Assembly (NCBI GenBank): GCA_023228945.1
Contig: JALOAI010000004.1
Coordinates: 134,863 to 198,862 of the forward strand
Reading direction: 5' to 3'
DNA length: 64,000 nucleotides
From: Pigmentiphaga sp.
GTDB taxonomy: Bacteria > Pseudomonadota > Gammaproteobacteria > Burkholderiales > Burkholderiaceae_B
Shown here: piece by piece, positions 24,832 to 34,116 of the stretch
How the letters are laid out: every line of letters starts with the position of its first letter
How positions within the stretch are numbered: position 1 is the first letter of the stretch
Program-made: the position numbers and the translations under genes
Notes under the pieces: generated by a model
Seen by the model: only the letters and a program-made list of their open reading frames with translations
The model's database searches: none
Told to the model about the DNA's origin: nothing

Positions 24832-26684
24832 GCCAGCCGAGCCGAGCAACAGCACCCTGGCGCTTGCCGCCGGCCGCGGTCTGGCTCGTGCTGGTTCTGG
24901 TGGGCGTCGGCGTGCTCAGCTCGTTTCTGGCGTTTCAGGAGCCCGCCGGCGGCCGTGCGATCCGGACCGCCGAGTGCGGCCAGATCGACGCGAATGGCCG
25001 GGTGGTGGTTCCGGCCCGGACCGTAGCGCTGCCATACGCCGTGCCGTGGCCCGAGCGCCATCCAGACCAGAAACTGGTGTGCGAATTCACGGTGGAGATG
25101 GCCGCGGCGATGGGCGCCGAAACCGCCTTGTACATCCCGTCATTTGTCGATTCCGTGGCCCTGGAGGTCAATGGCCAGGCCGCCTTCCTGGCCGAGCGCT
25201 ACCGCATGCGCAACCTGCGGCTCGCCACGTTGCCGGCATTTGCGCCCCTCTCCAACGATATCCTGCGCGATGGCGCCAATCGTTTCCGGCTGACGCTCTC
25301 GGCGCTCCCCGCCCGCAGCGCGTCGCTCGATCGCCTGTTCATCGGCAATACCCAGGCGCTGCGCACGCACTTCCATGCCCGCTGGTTCATGGTGGCCGTG
25401 CTGCCGACCTTGGCGCTGGGCGGCGCCATTGCCTTTGCCATCGTCTTCGGCGTGATCTGGGTGGCGTTGCGCGAACGGGAGTTCGGCTGGCTGTCGGCAA
25501 CGCTCGCGCTGGGTGTCTTGCAGGGCTCGACGCTGATTCCCGACTTCGGCCTCGGACCGCCGGATCGGCCGATCTGGAGCATGTTCGGGCTTTGGGAGGT
25601 GGCCGCGGCGCTCATGTTCTGCCGGGCCGTGGCCGGCTTGCCGGCCTCGCGGCGCGATCTCTGGTGGGTATTGCCGCCAGCGCTGCTGACGCTGTTCTTC
25701 ATGTCGGGCCTGGGCGGCGGCCCGCTGCACAGGGCGGGGCTGCTGCTCTCCATGACCATGGTGGTCGTGTACATGATGCTGGCACTCTGGGTGCTGGCCC
25801 GCGCCGCCTGGCGGGGCAGCGAGGATGCCGGCATCGTCCTGCTCGGCAAGGCCATGGTCTTCATCTTCGTGGTTCACGATATCTCGATCATTCTGCGCCA
25901 GAATCCGGAGCTTATCTTCCTCACGCGGGCCGTCTACAGCAGTTTCCTGCTGGCCGTAGCCATGTGGATGACGCTGCGTTTCGTGCGCGCCATGCGGGAG
26001 GTCGACAATACGGCGGAGATCCTGCGCGAACGCGTGGCCGCGACCCAGGACGAGCTGCGACAAACGTATGAAGAGCTGCGGCTGCGGCGCGAGGCCGAGG
26101 CGGTCGACCGAGAGCGCGCCCGCCTCATGCGCGACCTGCACGATGGCCTGGGCGGCGAGCTGGCTTCCATGCTGGCGCTGGCCGATTCGCCCGACCCGCA
26201 TCCCCAGGAAATCGCCAGTCATGCGCGCGCGGCGTTGGCCGATATGCGGCTCATCATCAGTTCGCTGGAAGACTACGGCGGCGATCTCACGCTGGCGCTT
26301 GGCACATGGCGCGAGCGCGCCGGTCCCCAGGTGAAGGCCGCCGGCCTGGAGCTCGTCTGGGCCGTGCGCGACGTACCGTCGCTGGTGCGCCTGGGGCCGG
26401 CCCAAACGCTCGACATCCTGCGCATCGTGCAGGAAGCGGTCACCAATGTCGTCAAGCATGCCCACGCCACGCGAGTCACGATCGAAACCTTCGAGACGGA
26501 AGAGGGCATAGGCCTGTCGATCTGCGACAACGGCAGCGGTGGCGGTCCGCAGGCGTCGGGCAACGGCCTCGGCAATATGCAAATGCGCGCCCGCCGCCTG
26601 AATGCCACGCTGACCATCAGCCGCGACAACCGGGGTACTTGCGTGCGGCTCGTGCTGCCCCGGGAGTTCGCCGCCGGTTCGTGA
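24828..26684 (+). CDS. sensor histidine kinase, HisKA_3 type
   Basis: 618 residues. There is an N-terminal membrane anchor (VWLVLVLVGVGVLSSFLAF), then about 150 residues of extracytoplasmic sensor with a beta-rich look. Seven further hydrophobic segments follow (about residues 185-385), a 7TM-DISM-like layout. Then comes a coiled coil (ILRERVAATQDELRQTYEEL) and the kinase core: phospho-His in RLMRDLHDGLGGELASML, N-box in EAVTNVVKHAHATRV, G-boxes DNGSGGG and GNGLGNMQMRARR. It starts with GTG 24828 overlapping the regulator stop. The signal is unknown; the sulfatase genes follow but on the other strand. Confidence 0.92.
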   Translation: MSQPSRATAPWRLPPAAVWLVLVLVGVGVLSSFLAFQEPAGGRAIRTAECGQIDANGRVVVPARTVALPYAVPWPERHPDQKLVCEFTVEMAAAMGAETALYIPSFVDSVALEVNGQAAFLAERYRMRNLRLATLPAFAPLSNDILRDGANRFRLTLSALPARSASLDRLFIGNTQALRTHFHARWFMVAVLPTLALGGAIAFAIVFGVIWVALREREFGWLSATLALGVLQGSTLIPDFGLGPPDRPIWSMFGLWEVAAALMFCRAVAGLPASRRDLWWVLPPALLTLFFMSGLGGGPLHRAGLLLSMTMVVVYMMLALWVLARAAWRGSEDAGIVLLGKAMVFIFVVHDISIILRQNPELIFLTRAVYSSFLLAVAMWMTLRFVRAMREVDNTAEILRERVAATQDELRQTYEELRLRREAEAVDRERARLMRDLHDGLGGELASMLALADSPDPHPQEIASHARAALADMRLIISSLEDYGGDLTLALGTWRERAGPQVKAAGLELVWAVRDVPSLVRLGPAQTLDILRIVQEAVTNVVKHAHATRVTIETFETEEGIGLSICDNGSGGGPQASGNGLGNMQMRARRLNATLTISRDNRGTCVRLVLPREFAAGS

Positions 26685-26744
26685 TGCGCGGCGGCGTGTG
26701 TGGAAGAGGGCGTGGGCGAAAGAGGCCGCCTGGGCCTCGACACC

Positions 26745-27767
26745 CTAGCGCAACACGGTGCGGAAGCCCACGTGCGAAGTGGGCAGGTTGTCTTCCATCG
26801 GGTGCCGTGCCGTACTGCGGAAACGGCTGCAGTAGCTGGCGGCGCACAGGTAGGAGCCGCCCTTGATCACATAAGAGCTGCCCGGCGGCAGGGTGATGCC
26901 GGCGGCCTTGAGTTCGGCCGCGGGATCGCCATTGCCGTGGGGTTGCCGCACCCCGCGGTAAGGATCCAGCGTCCATTCCCACACGTTGCCGATCATGTCG
27001 TGCAGGCCCCAGCCATTGGTGGCGTAGCAGCCCACCGGCGCGCGCCCGGCATGATCGTCTTCGGCGGCGTCGACATACGGAAACACGCCCTGCCAGAAAT
27101 TCGCCACCGGCTTGCCGTCGGCGTCTCGCGGCTCGCGACCCAGGCGCTCGGGTTCGCCGCTGGCGCGCGCCGCCCATTCCCATTCATCTTCGGTGGGCAG
27201 GTCGCGCCCCAGCCAGCGGGCGTAGGCCAGGGCATCTTCGCGGGCGACGTGCACCACGGGATGGTTGGCACGGCCGTTCAGGTTGCTGTCGGGGCCTTCG
27301 GGATGCCGCCAGTTCGCGCCGTCCACGAACGCCCACCACGGCATGGGGTTTTGGGTGGAGGCGCCGCGCGGCGGCGCCCGGAAGACAGCGGCGCCGCCTT
27401 CGCGCTCGGCCCAGGTGCGATAGCCGGTGGCCTCGACGAAGGCCGCGAACTGCGCGTTGGTGACTTCTGTGCGGTCGATCCAGAACGGCCGGATCGCAAC
27501 CCGGCCGTTGGGGCGTTCGTCGGGATAGCCGCGCATGGTACCGGGCTCGAACGCACCTCCCGGCACGCGGACCATGCCAGCCCGGAGATCGCGGCCGAAG
27601 CCATCGGGCAGGCCGCCGTGCCTGGCGCAACCCGCCGCGCTGCCCAGCGCGGGCTGGACGACGGCGGCTTGCGCCTGGCCACGTTGCCAGGCAAGGAAGG
27701 CGGTGCCGGCAAGGCCGACCAGCAAAATGGCGGCGCCGGCCGCCGCCAGGGGTTTACGAATGGCCAT
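26745..27767 (-). CDS. formylglycine-generating enzyme (SUMF1) family protein
   Basis: 340 residues with an N-terminal signal anchor (PLAAAGAAILLVGLAGTAFL) and a full SUMF1/FGE-sulfatase domain: VPGGAFEPGT, FWIDRTEVTNAQFAAFVEAT, LPTEDEWEWAAR, GLHDMIGNVWEWTLDPY and GGSYLCAASYCSRF. The last motif keeps the Cys-x4-Cys pair used by true FGEs to oxidise a sulfatase cysteine to formylglycine, so this should be an active maturase, working in the periplasm. It lies 266 bases downstream of a Cys-type sulfatase on the same strand, its presumed client. Confidence 0.92.
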   Translation of the reverse strand: MAIRKPLAAAGAAILLVGLAGTAFLAWQRGQAQAAVVQPALGSAAGCARHGGLPDGFGRDLRAGMVRVPGGAFEPGTMRGYPDERPNGRVAIRPFWIDRTEVTNAQFAAFVEATGYRTWAEREGGAAVFRAPPRGASTQNPMPWWAFVDGANWRHPEGPDSNLNGRANHPVVHVAREDALAYARWLGRDLPTEDEWEWAARASGEPERLGREPRDADGKPVANFWQGVFPYVDAAEDDHAGRAPVGCYATNGWGLHDMIGNVWEWTLDPYRGVRQPHGNGDPAAELKAAGITLPPGSSYVIKGGSYLCAASYCSRFRSTARHPMEDNLPTSHVGFRTVLR

Positions 27768-28033
27768 GGCGAATCTCGTGCTCCTGGTCCGGATATGGGT
27801 GGGTGACCGCGACGCCGCGGCGGCGATGTCTTGGCTCGCGGGGGCCGCAACCGCCGGCCGGGTGCCGGCCGCCGCCGCGACCGCGGTTGCCCTCGAGCCC
27901 GGGTGCTAATGGACCTGCCGTCATCATAACGAGCATTGTCCCGCCTGTCGTGAGTCAGGGCCTGGCCGCCATGCCGGCGACCAGGCCCGCCGCGCCTTGC
28001 GGGCCGTTGGCCCACGCAACTGTTGGCGCACCC
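27768..28033. other. gap between sulfatase and its maturase
   Basis: 266 bases, no gene. It holds a GC-rich run of short CCGGC/GCCGG units at about 27830-27890 that can fold into several hairpins, which may separate expression of the two genes, plus a possible ribosome-binding region before 27767. Confidence 0.4.
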
Positions 28034-30226
28034 TCAAGAGGCCGCGGCAACGCAGCGTTTGCCCAGGTTCTGTTGAATGATGGTCAGGTCGGCGTTGTTG
28101 GTGAAGCCGTTGTGGTCGAAGTCGTACCAGCTGGAGCGGCCTTCGTTGAGCGTACTGAAGTAGCGCCAGTTGTCGATATCCTGTTGATCCACCACGCCAT
28201 CCTCATTGCCGTCTCCCGGGCAATCCACCAGGCTGTTCTCGATGTTGGCGAGCTCGCCGAGCAGTGTCTGGTAGTTCTGATACTGCAGCGGCGTCATGGC
28301 GTGATGAATGAGAAGATTGCTGGGCGCGTTGTCCAGTTTCGGAATCGGAGCGGCCTCGTCGATGGGATAGAACTCATCCACCGCAGTGACCACGCCGGTC
28401 TCGCAGCTCATGCGTTCGATCCGTACCAGTTTGAAATCGTCGTTGCGGATCGCCCGCTGGGCGTCGGCCAGGAGGTCCACCGGCGATTCGCCATTCGCCA
28501 CCAGATATTCATTGACCGCGCAGCATGAGCTCAAGCCTTCGGGGCCGGCCACACCGCCGGGGCCGTACCAGTCGCCACCCTGGTCTTCGCACACGCCTTG
28601 CTGCGGAAAGATCTGGGCGCAGGTATTCAGCGCCGGCACAACGCAAGGCGGCGCGGCGGCAACCTCGGTGGACGTGATGTTGGTACCCATCTCGGTGAAG
28701 TTGACGGTGCGGATGCTGGCGTGCTCGGGCTCGGTGAGATAGGGCAGCATCGGTTGCGCGTCGAGGATGCGGTTGGCGGGCACCGCCTCGCGCACGTCGA
28801 TCTCGGCCAGTTCACCGAACAGGCTGAAGAGATCCGCGGCATTGACCATATGGGGCACTTCGCGATCGGGCGAGGCCACCATCGGCCCTGCGACCACCAG
28901 CGGTACCCACACCCCGGTTTGATACGGGAACGCCTTCGAGCGGGAGGGGTTGAACGGTGCCTTGACGGTGGGCGCGTAGGTACCGTTGTCGCCGATGATG
29001 ATGATGGCGGTATTGGTGTCCTGGGGCCGGTAATCGAGGCTGCCGTCGGCATTGCGCCGGGCCAGCCCGGTTTCCACCAGCAGGCGGCCGATCTCGTGGT
29101 CCATCGCTTCGATCATCTGATTGGAGATGACGCGGTTCTCCTGGGAGTCGAGGCAATCGAAGCCGCCAGCATTCTCGGCATCCGCCGGCAGCAGCGACGC
29201 TGGCGGCGGCTGCAAGGGCGTGTGGATGGCCGAATAACCCAGGCTCATCATCCAGGGCTGATCGCCGCTTTGTCGCTGGATCCAGGCCACGGCGCGATCC
29301 GTTTCCAGCGTGCTGCGGTAGCCGCGCGCGCGCGGGTCGGATGCTTCCTCGCGGCGGGTCAGCCCATTGGCGCCGTTGATCACCCATTGGCCGGTGTAGT
29401 AGCCGTTCTGGACGGAGAAGTCGATATAGTCGGGGCGTTGCAACTGGCACGATTTGCCCGGATCGAAAATGCCGCCTTGTTCGAGGCAGGCGCGGCCCGG
29501 CGTATGGACGGCCAGCGTCGTTATTTCGGAGCAGCTGCCGGCGGGCAGGTAGCAGGCGCCGCTGTCGGCGCCGTAGCTTGGATCATCCTGGGCGTTGGGC
29601 ACGAAGCCGCAACCATACACTCCCTTGCCGTCGACCAGCGGACTCACGCCGCCGGCGGTGACGTCGATCGGGAAGGGGCCGCCATCCAGGTAGCCCTCGA
29701 AGTGATCCCAGCCCAGCTCCCGCATCACGCCGTCGCCAAAGGGATTATTGGCCGGGTTGACGTCGGAGCCCGACAAATGCATTTTGCCGATGACGGCGTT
29801 GACGTAGCCTTTTTCCTTGAGGATCTTGGGGGTGGTCATCTCGTAGGGTGAAACCTGCGAGTTGGCGAGATCCAGCGCGACGATGGCGTTCAGGATGTTG
29901 GTGCGGGACGGGTAGCGGCCGTCGAAGAACGTGGCGCGCGTGGGGGTGCAGGTGGGCATCGACCACGCGTTGCGGAAGCGTACCCCCGCGTGCGCGATGG
30001 CATCGAGGTTGGGCGTGCGCGCCGGTGTGGCGCCGCCATAGCCGAACAGCGAGAGCTGGTCGACGCCGAGGTCGTCGAGCACGATGAACAAAATATTGGG
30101 CAGGCTGGCGGACGGCGGCGGCTCCGGCGCGGGGTCGCCATCGTCGCTGCTGCAGGCCGTCAGGGCGAGCGCGGTCAGCAAGGCCGTGCACAGCGCCAGG
30201 GGCTTGGGGTGCATGGGTTTTTTCAT
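28034..30226 (-). CDS. lipoprotein sulfatase with dockerin-like C-terminus
   Basis: A 730-residue sulfatase. The ATG at 30226 begins a lipoprotein signal (PLALCTALLTALALTAC). The catalytic domain opens with NILFIVLDDLGVDQLSLFGY (metal Asp pair). The formylglycine motif is CTPTRATFFDGRYPSR: a Cys-type CxPxR site needing FGE, which is encoded next door. FIVLDD, GKMHLSG and IIIGDNGTYAP are further family motifs. The last 60 residues carry two EF-hand/dockerin-type calcium loops (GDGNEDGVVDQQDIDNW and DFDHNGFTNNADLTII). The substrate is unknown; sulfated polysaccharides or aryl sulfates are possible. The protein is likely anchored in the outer membrane or periplasm. Confidence 0.93.
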   Translation of the reverse strand: MKKPMHPKPLALCTALLTALALTACSSDDGDPAPEPPPSASLPNILFIVLDDLGVDQLSLFGYGGATPARTPNLDAIAHAGVRFRNAWSMPTCTPTRATFFDGRYPSRTNILNAIVALDLANSQVSPYEMTTPKILKEKGYVNAVIGKMHLSGSDVNPANNPFGDGVMRELGWDHFEGYLDGGPFPIDVTAGGVSPLVDGKGVYGCGFVPNAQDDPSYGADSGACYLPAGSCSEITTLAVHTPGRACLEQGGIFDPGKSCQLQRPDYIDFSVQNGYYTGQWVINGANGLTRREEASDPRARGYRSTLETDRAVAWIQRQSGDQPWMMSLGYSAIHTPLQPPPASLLPADAENAGGFDCLDSQENRVISNQMIEAMDHEIGRLLVETGLARRNADGSLDYRPQDTNTAIIIIGDNGTYAPTVKAPFNPSRSKAFPYQTGVWVPLVVAGPMVASPDREVPHMVNAADLFSLFGELAEIDVREAVPANRILDAQPMLPYLTEPEHASIRTVNFTEMGTNITSTEVAAAPPCVVPALNTCAQIFPQQGVCEDQGGDWYGPGGVAGPEGLSSCCAVNEYLVANGESPVDLLADAQRAIRNDDFKLVRIERMSCETGVVTAVDEFYPIDEAAPIPKLDNAPSNLLIHHAMTPLQYQNYQTLLGELANIENSLVDCPGDGNEDGVVDQQDIDNWRYFSTLNEGRSSWYDFDHNGFTNNADLTIIQQNLGKRCVAAAS

Positions 30227-30526
30227 CGTTGGGTCCGGCGGAGGGTGACGGGAAATCGGGGGCGACGGCACGACACGCCGCACCCGGCCGGGCGCGGCGC
30301 CGCTCGCAAGATTGAAAATATTGTCACTCAGTGACGCGCATTGCAATATCCCATAAAGCGGGGAGGGGGCAGCCCGCCGGCAAAAAATGCCCCCACGCTT
30401 GCCGCTGCGCGGCGGCGCTGCCCCCCGAAGCGCTGAAGCCCGGAACTACGGGTTTATGCCCGGTTGACCATACATTTTGGGATGAAGTAATTTGATCAAA
30501 GATCATCCATCACGCCGGAAGCCCGA
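30227..30526. other. divergent intergenic region, sulfatase / GntR operon
   Basis: 300 bases. The sulfatase side is GC-rich with no obvious promoter. The GntR side holds a likely sigma70 promoter (TTGACC at 30464-30469, 17-base spacer, GTAATT at 30487-30492) overlapped by the palindrome described separately. No coding remnant is seen. Confidence 0.5.
30493..30505 (+). promoter_or_regulatory. candidate GntR operator
   Basis: Perfect palindrome TGATC-AAA-GATCA directly after the -10 box and about 20 bases before the GntR start codon. Its size and position fit an autoregulatory FadR/FCD-class operator that would silence the whole operon until an inducer binds. Confidence 0.55.
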
Positions 30527-31294
30527 TTGAAAGACTCACGCGCCCTCGCCGGGCATGCCTCGGCTGAGCCTCACGCCGCCATGCTGGAGCCCGCCGCCGC
30601 CGCCGCAAAGCCGCCGGTGCTCGCCACCGATCCGCTGGCATCCTTGCAGCCCATCGTGCGCCAGTCGGTCAACGAAGCGGTGTACCAGGCTTTGCGTAAC
30701 AAGCTGATGCATGGCGAATATCATGCTGGCCAGGTGCTAGGCATCCAGTACCTGGCCGACGCCCTGGGCACCAGCACCATGCCGGTGCGCGAGGCGCTGC
30801 GCCGCCTGGTGGCGCAGCAGGGCCTGGAGCCCATGCGCAACGGCACCACCCGCGTACCGCTGATCACCCGCGCCCGACTGGAAGACATCCGGCGCGCGCG
30901 CCTGCTGATCGAGGGTACGGTCACCGAATGGGCCGCGCCGCACCTCGAGCGGCACACGCTGGATGACCTGGAACAATTGGCGCTCGAAATCACCGAAGAG
31001 CGCCGCACGCGCGAAGGCGTGGCCAGCAGTCTCGAAAAAAACCGGATTTTCCATTTCACGATCTATGCCGCGGCCGATTCGCCGGTGATGATGGCCATGA
31101 TCGAAAGCCTTTGGCTGCAGTCCGGCGCCTATCTGCGCGCCACTCGCGAACTGCTGCATACCGACGACAAGCCGGCCGACCGGCTCCATGAGTCCACCGT
31201 CGACGCCATGCGCAAGGGCGATTTCGCTCGCGCCCGTGGCCATATCGAGGAGGACATCTCCTGGGTGTTCGACCGCCTCGATCTGGCGGATTGA
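30527..31294 (+). CDS. GntR family regulator (FCD class)
   Basis: 255 residues, starting at TTG 30527 behind GGAAG. A 40-residue Ala/Pro-rich lead precedes the winged helix (VNEAVYQALRNKLMHGEY, LADALGTSTMPVREALRRLV). The C-terminal all-helical FCD ligand-binding domain has the metal/ligand His residues in EKNRIFHFTIYAAADSP and HESTVDAM. It is the first gene of the catabolic operon and its stop is 29 bases before the dehydratase, so it is almost certainly the local repressor. Confidence 0.92.
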   Translation: MKDSRALAGHASAEPHAAMLEPAAAAAKPPVLATDPLASLQPIVRQSVNEAVYQALRNKLMHGEYHAGQVLGIQYLADALGTSTMPVREALRRLVAQQGLEPMRNGTTRVPLITRARLEDIRRARLLIEGTVTEWAAPHLERHTLDDLEQLALEITEERRTREGVASSLEKNRIFHFTIYAAADSPVMMAMIESLWLQSGAYLRATRELLHTDDKPADRLHESTVDAMRKGDFARARGHIEEDISWVFDRLDLAD

Positions 31295-31323
31295 TTTTTT
31301 CTTTTCAGGGCAAGTACTACGAC

Positions 31324-33036
31324 ATGGCTAAGAAACCGCGTTCCCAAATGGTCACCGAGGGCATCACCCGCACGCCGCACCGCGCCTTCCTGCGCGCCAC
31401 CGGACTGGATGACGACGATATGGCCAAATCGATGGTTGCCATCATCGGCACCACCGGGGATAACACGCCGTGCTCCAAATCGCTGGGCCCGCAAGTCGAC
31501 AGCGCCCGGCTGGGCGTGGCCGAGGGCGGCGGCGTCCCCGTGGTGATGAACACCATCTCGGTCTCCGACGGCACGTCGATGAACCACGACGGCATGCGCA
31601 TGAGCCTGATCTCGCGCGAGCTCATCGCCGATAGCATGGAGGTCGCGGTACGCGGCCATGCCTACGATGCGCTGGTGGGTTTTGGCGGCTGCGATAAAAC
31701 CCTGCCGGGCACCTTGATGGCCATGGTGCGCCTCAATGTGCCCTCGGTGTTCGTCTACGGCGGCTCCATGCTGCCCGGCCACTCGCCGGACGGCCAGGAG
31801 AACACCGTGCTCACCGCCATCGAAGGCGTGGGCCGCTATCAAACCGGTTCCATTTCGCTTGAACAGCTGCGAGGCATCGAGCGCACCTGCGCCATGACCG
31901 TCGGCTCCTGTCCGGGCCAGTTCACCGCCAACACCATGGGCATGGTGGCCGAGGCGCTGGGCCTGTCGTTTCTGGGGTCGTCGACCATCCCCGCCGTCTA
32001 CAGCGAACGCCACGCCCTGGCGCGCCGCGCCGGCCGCCGGGTGCTCGAGATCCTGGAGCACGGCGGGCCGCTGCCGCGCGATCTCGTCACGCGCAAAAGC
32101 CTCGAGAACGCGGCGGCGGCGGTGGCCGCCACCGGCGGTTCCACCAATGTTGCCCTGCACATTCCGGCCATTGCGCACGAGGCCGGCATCCGCTTCACGG
32201 TGGATGATCTCGCCGAGGTCTTCAATCGCACGCCGCTGATCGCCGACTTGCAGCCGGGCGGCCGCTACCTGGCCCGCGACCTGAACGTGATTGGCGGCGT
32301 GCCGGTGGTACTCAAGGCACTGCTGCGCAGCGGCCACCTGCATGGCGACGTTCCCACCATTACCGGCGAAACCCTGGCCGAGGCGCTGGAGCGCTTTCCC
32401 GATACCGACAATCGCATCGTGCGCGATAGCAACCAACCCCTGCACGCGTCCGGCGGTCTGGTGGTGCTCAAGGGCAATCTTTGCCCTGATGGCGCCTTGC
32501 TCAAGATCGCCGGCCTGAAGTCGCTCACCTTCGATGGCAAGGCGCGTGTCTTCGAGACCGAGGAAGACTGCATGAAGGCCGTGTCGGCGCAGGATTACGC
32601 CGCCGGCGATGTGCTGGTGATCCGCAACGAAGGGCCCAAGGGTGGTCCCGGCATGCGCGAGATGCTCAGCGTCACCGCGGCCATCTACGGCCAGGGCCGG
32701 GGCGAAACGGTCGCCTTGTTTACCGACGGGCGCTTCTCGGGCGCCACGCGCGGCATGTGCATCGGCTACGCCAGCCCCGAAGCCGCGACGGGCGGCGCCA
32801 TTGCGTTGGTGCGCAACGGCGACCGCATCACTATCGACGCCACCGCGGGTACGATTCATCTGCACGTGGACGATGCCGAGTTGGCCACGCGCAAGGCGCA
32901 ATGGCAGCCGTTCGTGCGCGAGCGCATGGCGGGCGTCCTCGAAAAATACGCCCGCCTGGTTGGCCCCACCCACGAAGGCGCGGTCACCCATTCGGGCCGG
33001 GCCGAATGGCCGCTCGAACCCCACAACGATGCCTGA
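31324..33036 (+). CDS. IlvD/Edd family dehydratase
   Basis: 570-residue iron-sulfur dehydratase removing water from a 2,3-dihydroxy acid. The ATG at 31324 (MAKKPRSQMVTEG) is the family start. The three cluster cysteines are in GTTGDNTPCSKSLGP, GFGGCDKTLPG and TVGSCPGQFTANTM; the catalytic Ser region is in FTDGRFSGATRGMCIGYASP. It could be dihydroxy-acid dehydratase of valine/isoleucine synthesis, but its place behind a GntR repressor and next to TRAP transport and hydroxyacid dehydrogenase genes argues for a sugar-acid or hydroxyacid dehydratase. SCPGQF replaces the common ACGGMY at the third cysteine. Confidence 0.9.
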   Translation: MAKKPRSQMVTEGITRTPHRAFLRATGLDDDDMAKSMVAIIGTTGDNTPCSKSLGPQVDSARLGVAEGGGVPVVMNTISVSDGTSMNHDGMRMSLISRELIADSMEVAVRGHAYDALVGFGGCDKTLPGTLMAMVRLNVPSVFVYGGSMLPGHSPDGQENTVLTAIEGVGRYQTGSISLEQLRGIERTCAMTVGSCPGQFTANTMGMVAEALGLSFLGSSTIPAVYSERHALARRAGRRVLEILEHGGPLPRDLVTRKSLENAAAAVAATGGSTNVALHIPAIAHEAGIRFTVDDLAEVFNRTPLIADLQPGGRYLARDLNVIGGVPVVLKALLRSGHLHGDVPTITGETLAEALERFPDTDNRIVRDSNQPLHASGGLVVLKGNLCPDGALLKIAGLKSLTFDGKARVFETEEDCMKAVSAQDYAAGDVLVIRNEGPKGGPGMREMLSVTAAIYGQGRGETVALFTDGRFSGATRGMCIGYASPEAATGGAIALVRNGDRITIDATAGTIHLHVDDAELATRKAQWQPFVRERMAGVLEKYARLVGPTHEGAVTHSGRAEWPLEPHNDA

Positions 33037-33041
33037 CCCCG

Positions 33042-33186
33042 AGCCAAAGCCCCGTTCTTCAAGACGGGTTCGAGCGAGGCCGCCGTTCCGAATGGTGGCG
33101 GAGAGGCTCCGGCCGGGGCCGGAGTTCTTCACCTCGCGGCATCGGGGCAGAGACGCTCCGGCCGAAAGGCCGGAACTCTCCCACTG
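33042..33186. repeat. dispersed intergenic hairpin elements (two hairpins)
   Basis: The gap after the dehydratase holds two hairpins of the dispersed family: CTCCGGCC-GG-GGCCGGAG (33107-33124) followed by TTCTTCACCTCGCG, and TCCGGCC-GAAA-GGCCGGA (33157-33174). A smaller CCCGTTCTTCAAGACGGG stem precedes them at about 33051. They lie inside an operon, so they probably modulate rather than end transcription. Confidence 0.6.
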
Positions 33187-33209
33187 AACAACAACACACT
33201 GGAACTGCG

Positions 33210-34106
33210 ATGAAGCTGGGATTTTGTGGATTGGGATTGATGGGCGCGCCGATGGTGCGCCGCCTGCTGGCCGCGGGCCATCAGGTCAAGGTATGGAACC
33301 GCTCGGCGGCCAAGGCCGAGCCCCTGCGCGAGCTGGGCGCGGAAGTGGTGGCCACGCCGCGCGAGGCTGCAACGGACGTTGATGGCGTGCTGATGTGCCT
33401 GTTCGATGCCAAGGCCGTCGAGGCCGTGGTGTTCGGCCCCGAGGGCGTGGCCGAGGCCCGGGGCCTGAAGTGGCTGGCCGATCATTCGAGCATCGTGCCC
33501 GAAGCCACGCGCCGCCTGGCGGCCCGATTGTCCGAGGCCAACGGCGCCGACTGGATCGACGCCCCGGTATCCGGCGGCGTGCCCGGCGTGGAGGCCGGTA
33601 CCCTGGCCATCATGGCCGGCGGCAACGCCACCCATCTGGACGAAGCCGCCAGCGCCATGCGCGCCTATGCCGGCAACGTGACGCACATGGGGCCTTCGGG
33701 CGCGGGCCAGGCCACCAAGCTCTGCAATCAGGTGTTCGTGGTGGCGGCCGTGGCGGCGCTGGCCGAGGCCCTGGGCTTTGCGCAGCGCAACGACATCGAT
33801 CTCAAGTTGCTGGCGCCCGCGCTGGCCGGTGGCTGGGCCGACTCCAAGCCGCTGCAGATCTTCGCGCCGCGCATGATCGACGTACCGCCCACGTCCATTG
33901 GCGCGCTGTCCACCATGCTCAAGGATATCGATACCGTGATGTCGGTGGCGCAGCAAAGCGGCGCGCCCATGCCGCTTACCGCGCACATCCAGCAAACGCT
34001 GCGGATGGCCAGCGTCATGGGCCTTGGCGAAGCCGAGCTGTCGGCCATCGTGGCCTTGACGATGCCCGATCGCCGCGAGGCCTATCTGCGCCAGGCCGGC
34101 GCCTGA
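33210..34106 (+). CDS. NAD(P)-dependent 3-hydroxyacid dehydrogenase
   Basis: 298-residue member of the 3-hydroxyisobutyrate dehydrogenase/tartronate semialdehyde reductase (GarR/GlxR) family. Rossmann motif GFCGLGLMGAPMVRRLL at the N-terminus, substrate-binding DAPVSGGVPGVEAGTLAIM, and the catalytic Lys in GAGQATKLCNQ. It reduces a semialdehyde or oxidises a beta-hydroxy acid. The neighbouring hydroxypyruvate-isomerase homologue makes tartronate semialdehyde a reasonable substrate. The gap to the next gene is 10 bases. Confidence 0.92.
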   Translation: MKLGFCGLGLMGAPMVRRLLAAGHQVKVWNRSAAKAEPLRELGAEVVATPREAATDVDGVLMCLFDAKAVEAVVFGPEGVAEARGLKWLADHSSIVPEATRRLAARLSEANGADWIDAPVSGGVPGVEAGTLAIMAGGNATHLDEAASAMRAYAGNVTHMGPSGAGQATKLCNQVFVVAAVAALAEALGFAQRNDIDLKLLAPALAGGWADSKPLQIFAPRMIDVPPTSIGALSTMLKDIDTVMSVAQQSGAPMPLTAHIQQTLRMASVMGLGEAELSAIVALTMPDRREAYLRQAGA

Positions 34107-34116
34107 AGGCACGACG

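Noticed and set aside
31324..33036. Biosynthetic ilvD as a firm call
   Set aside because: The operon context is catabolic and the third cysteine motif deviates; family-level naming is safer.
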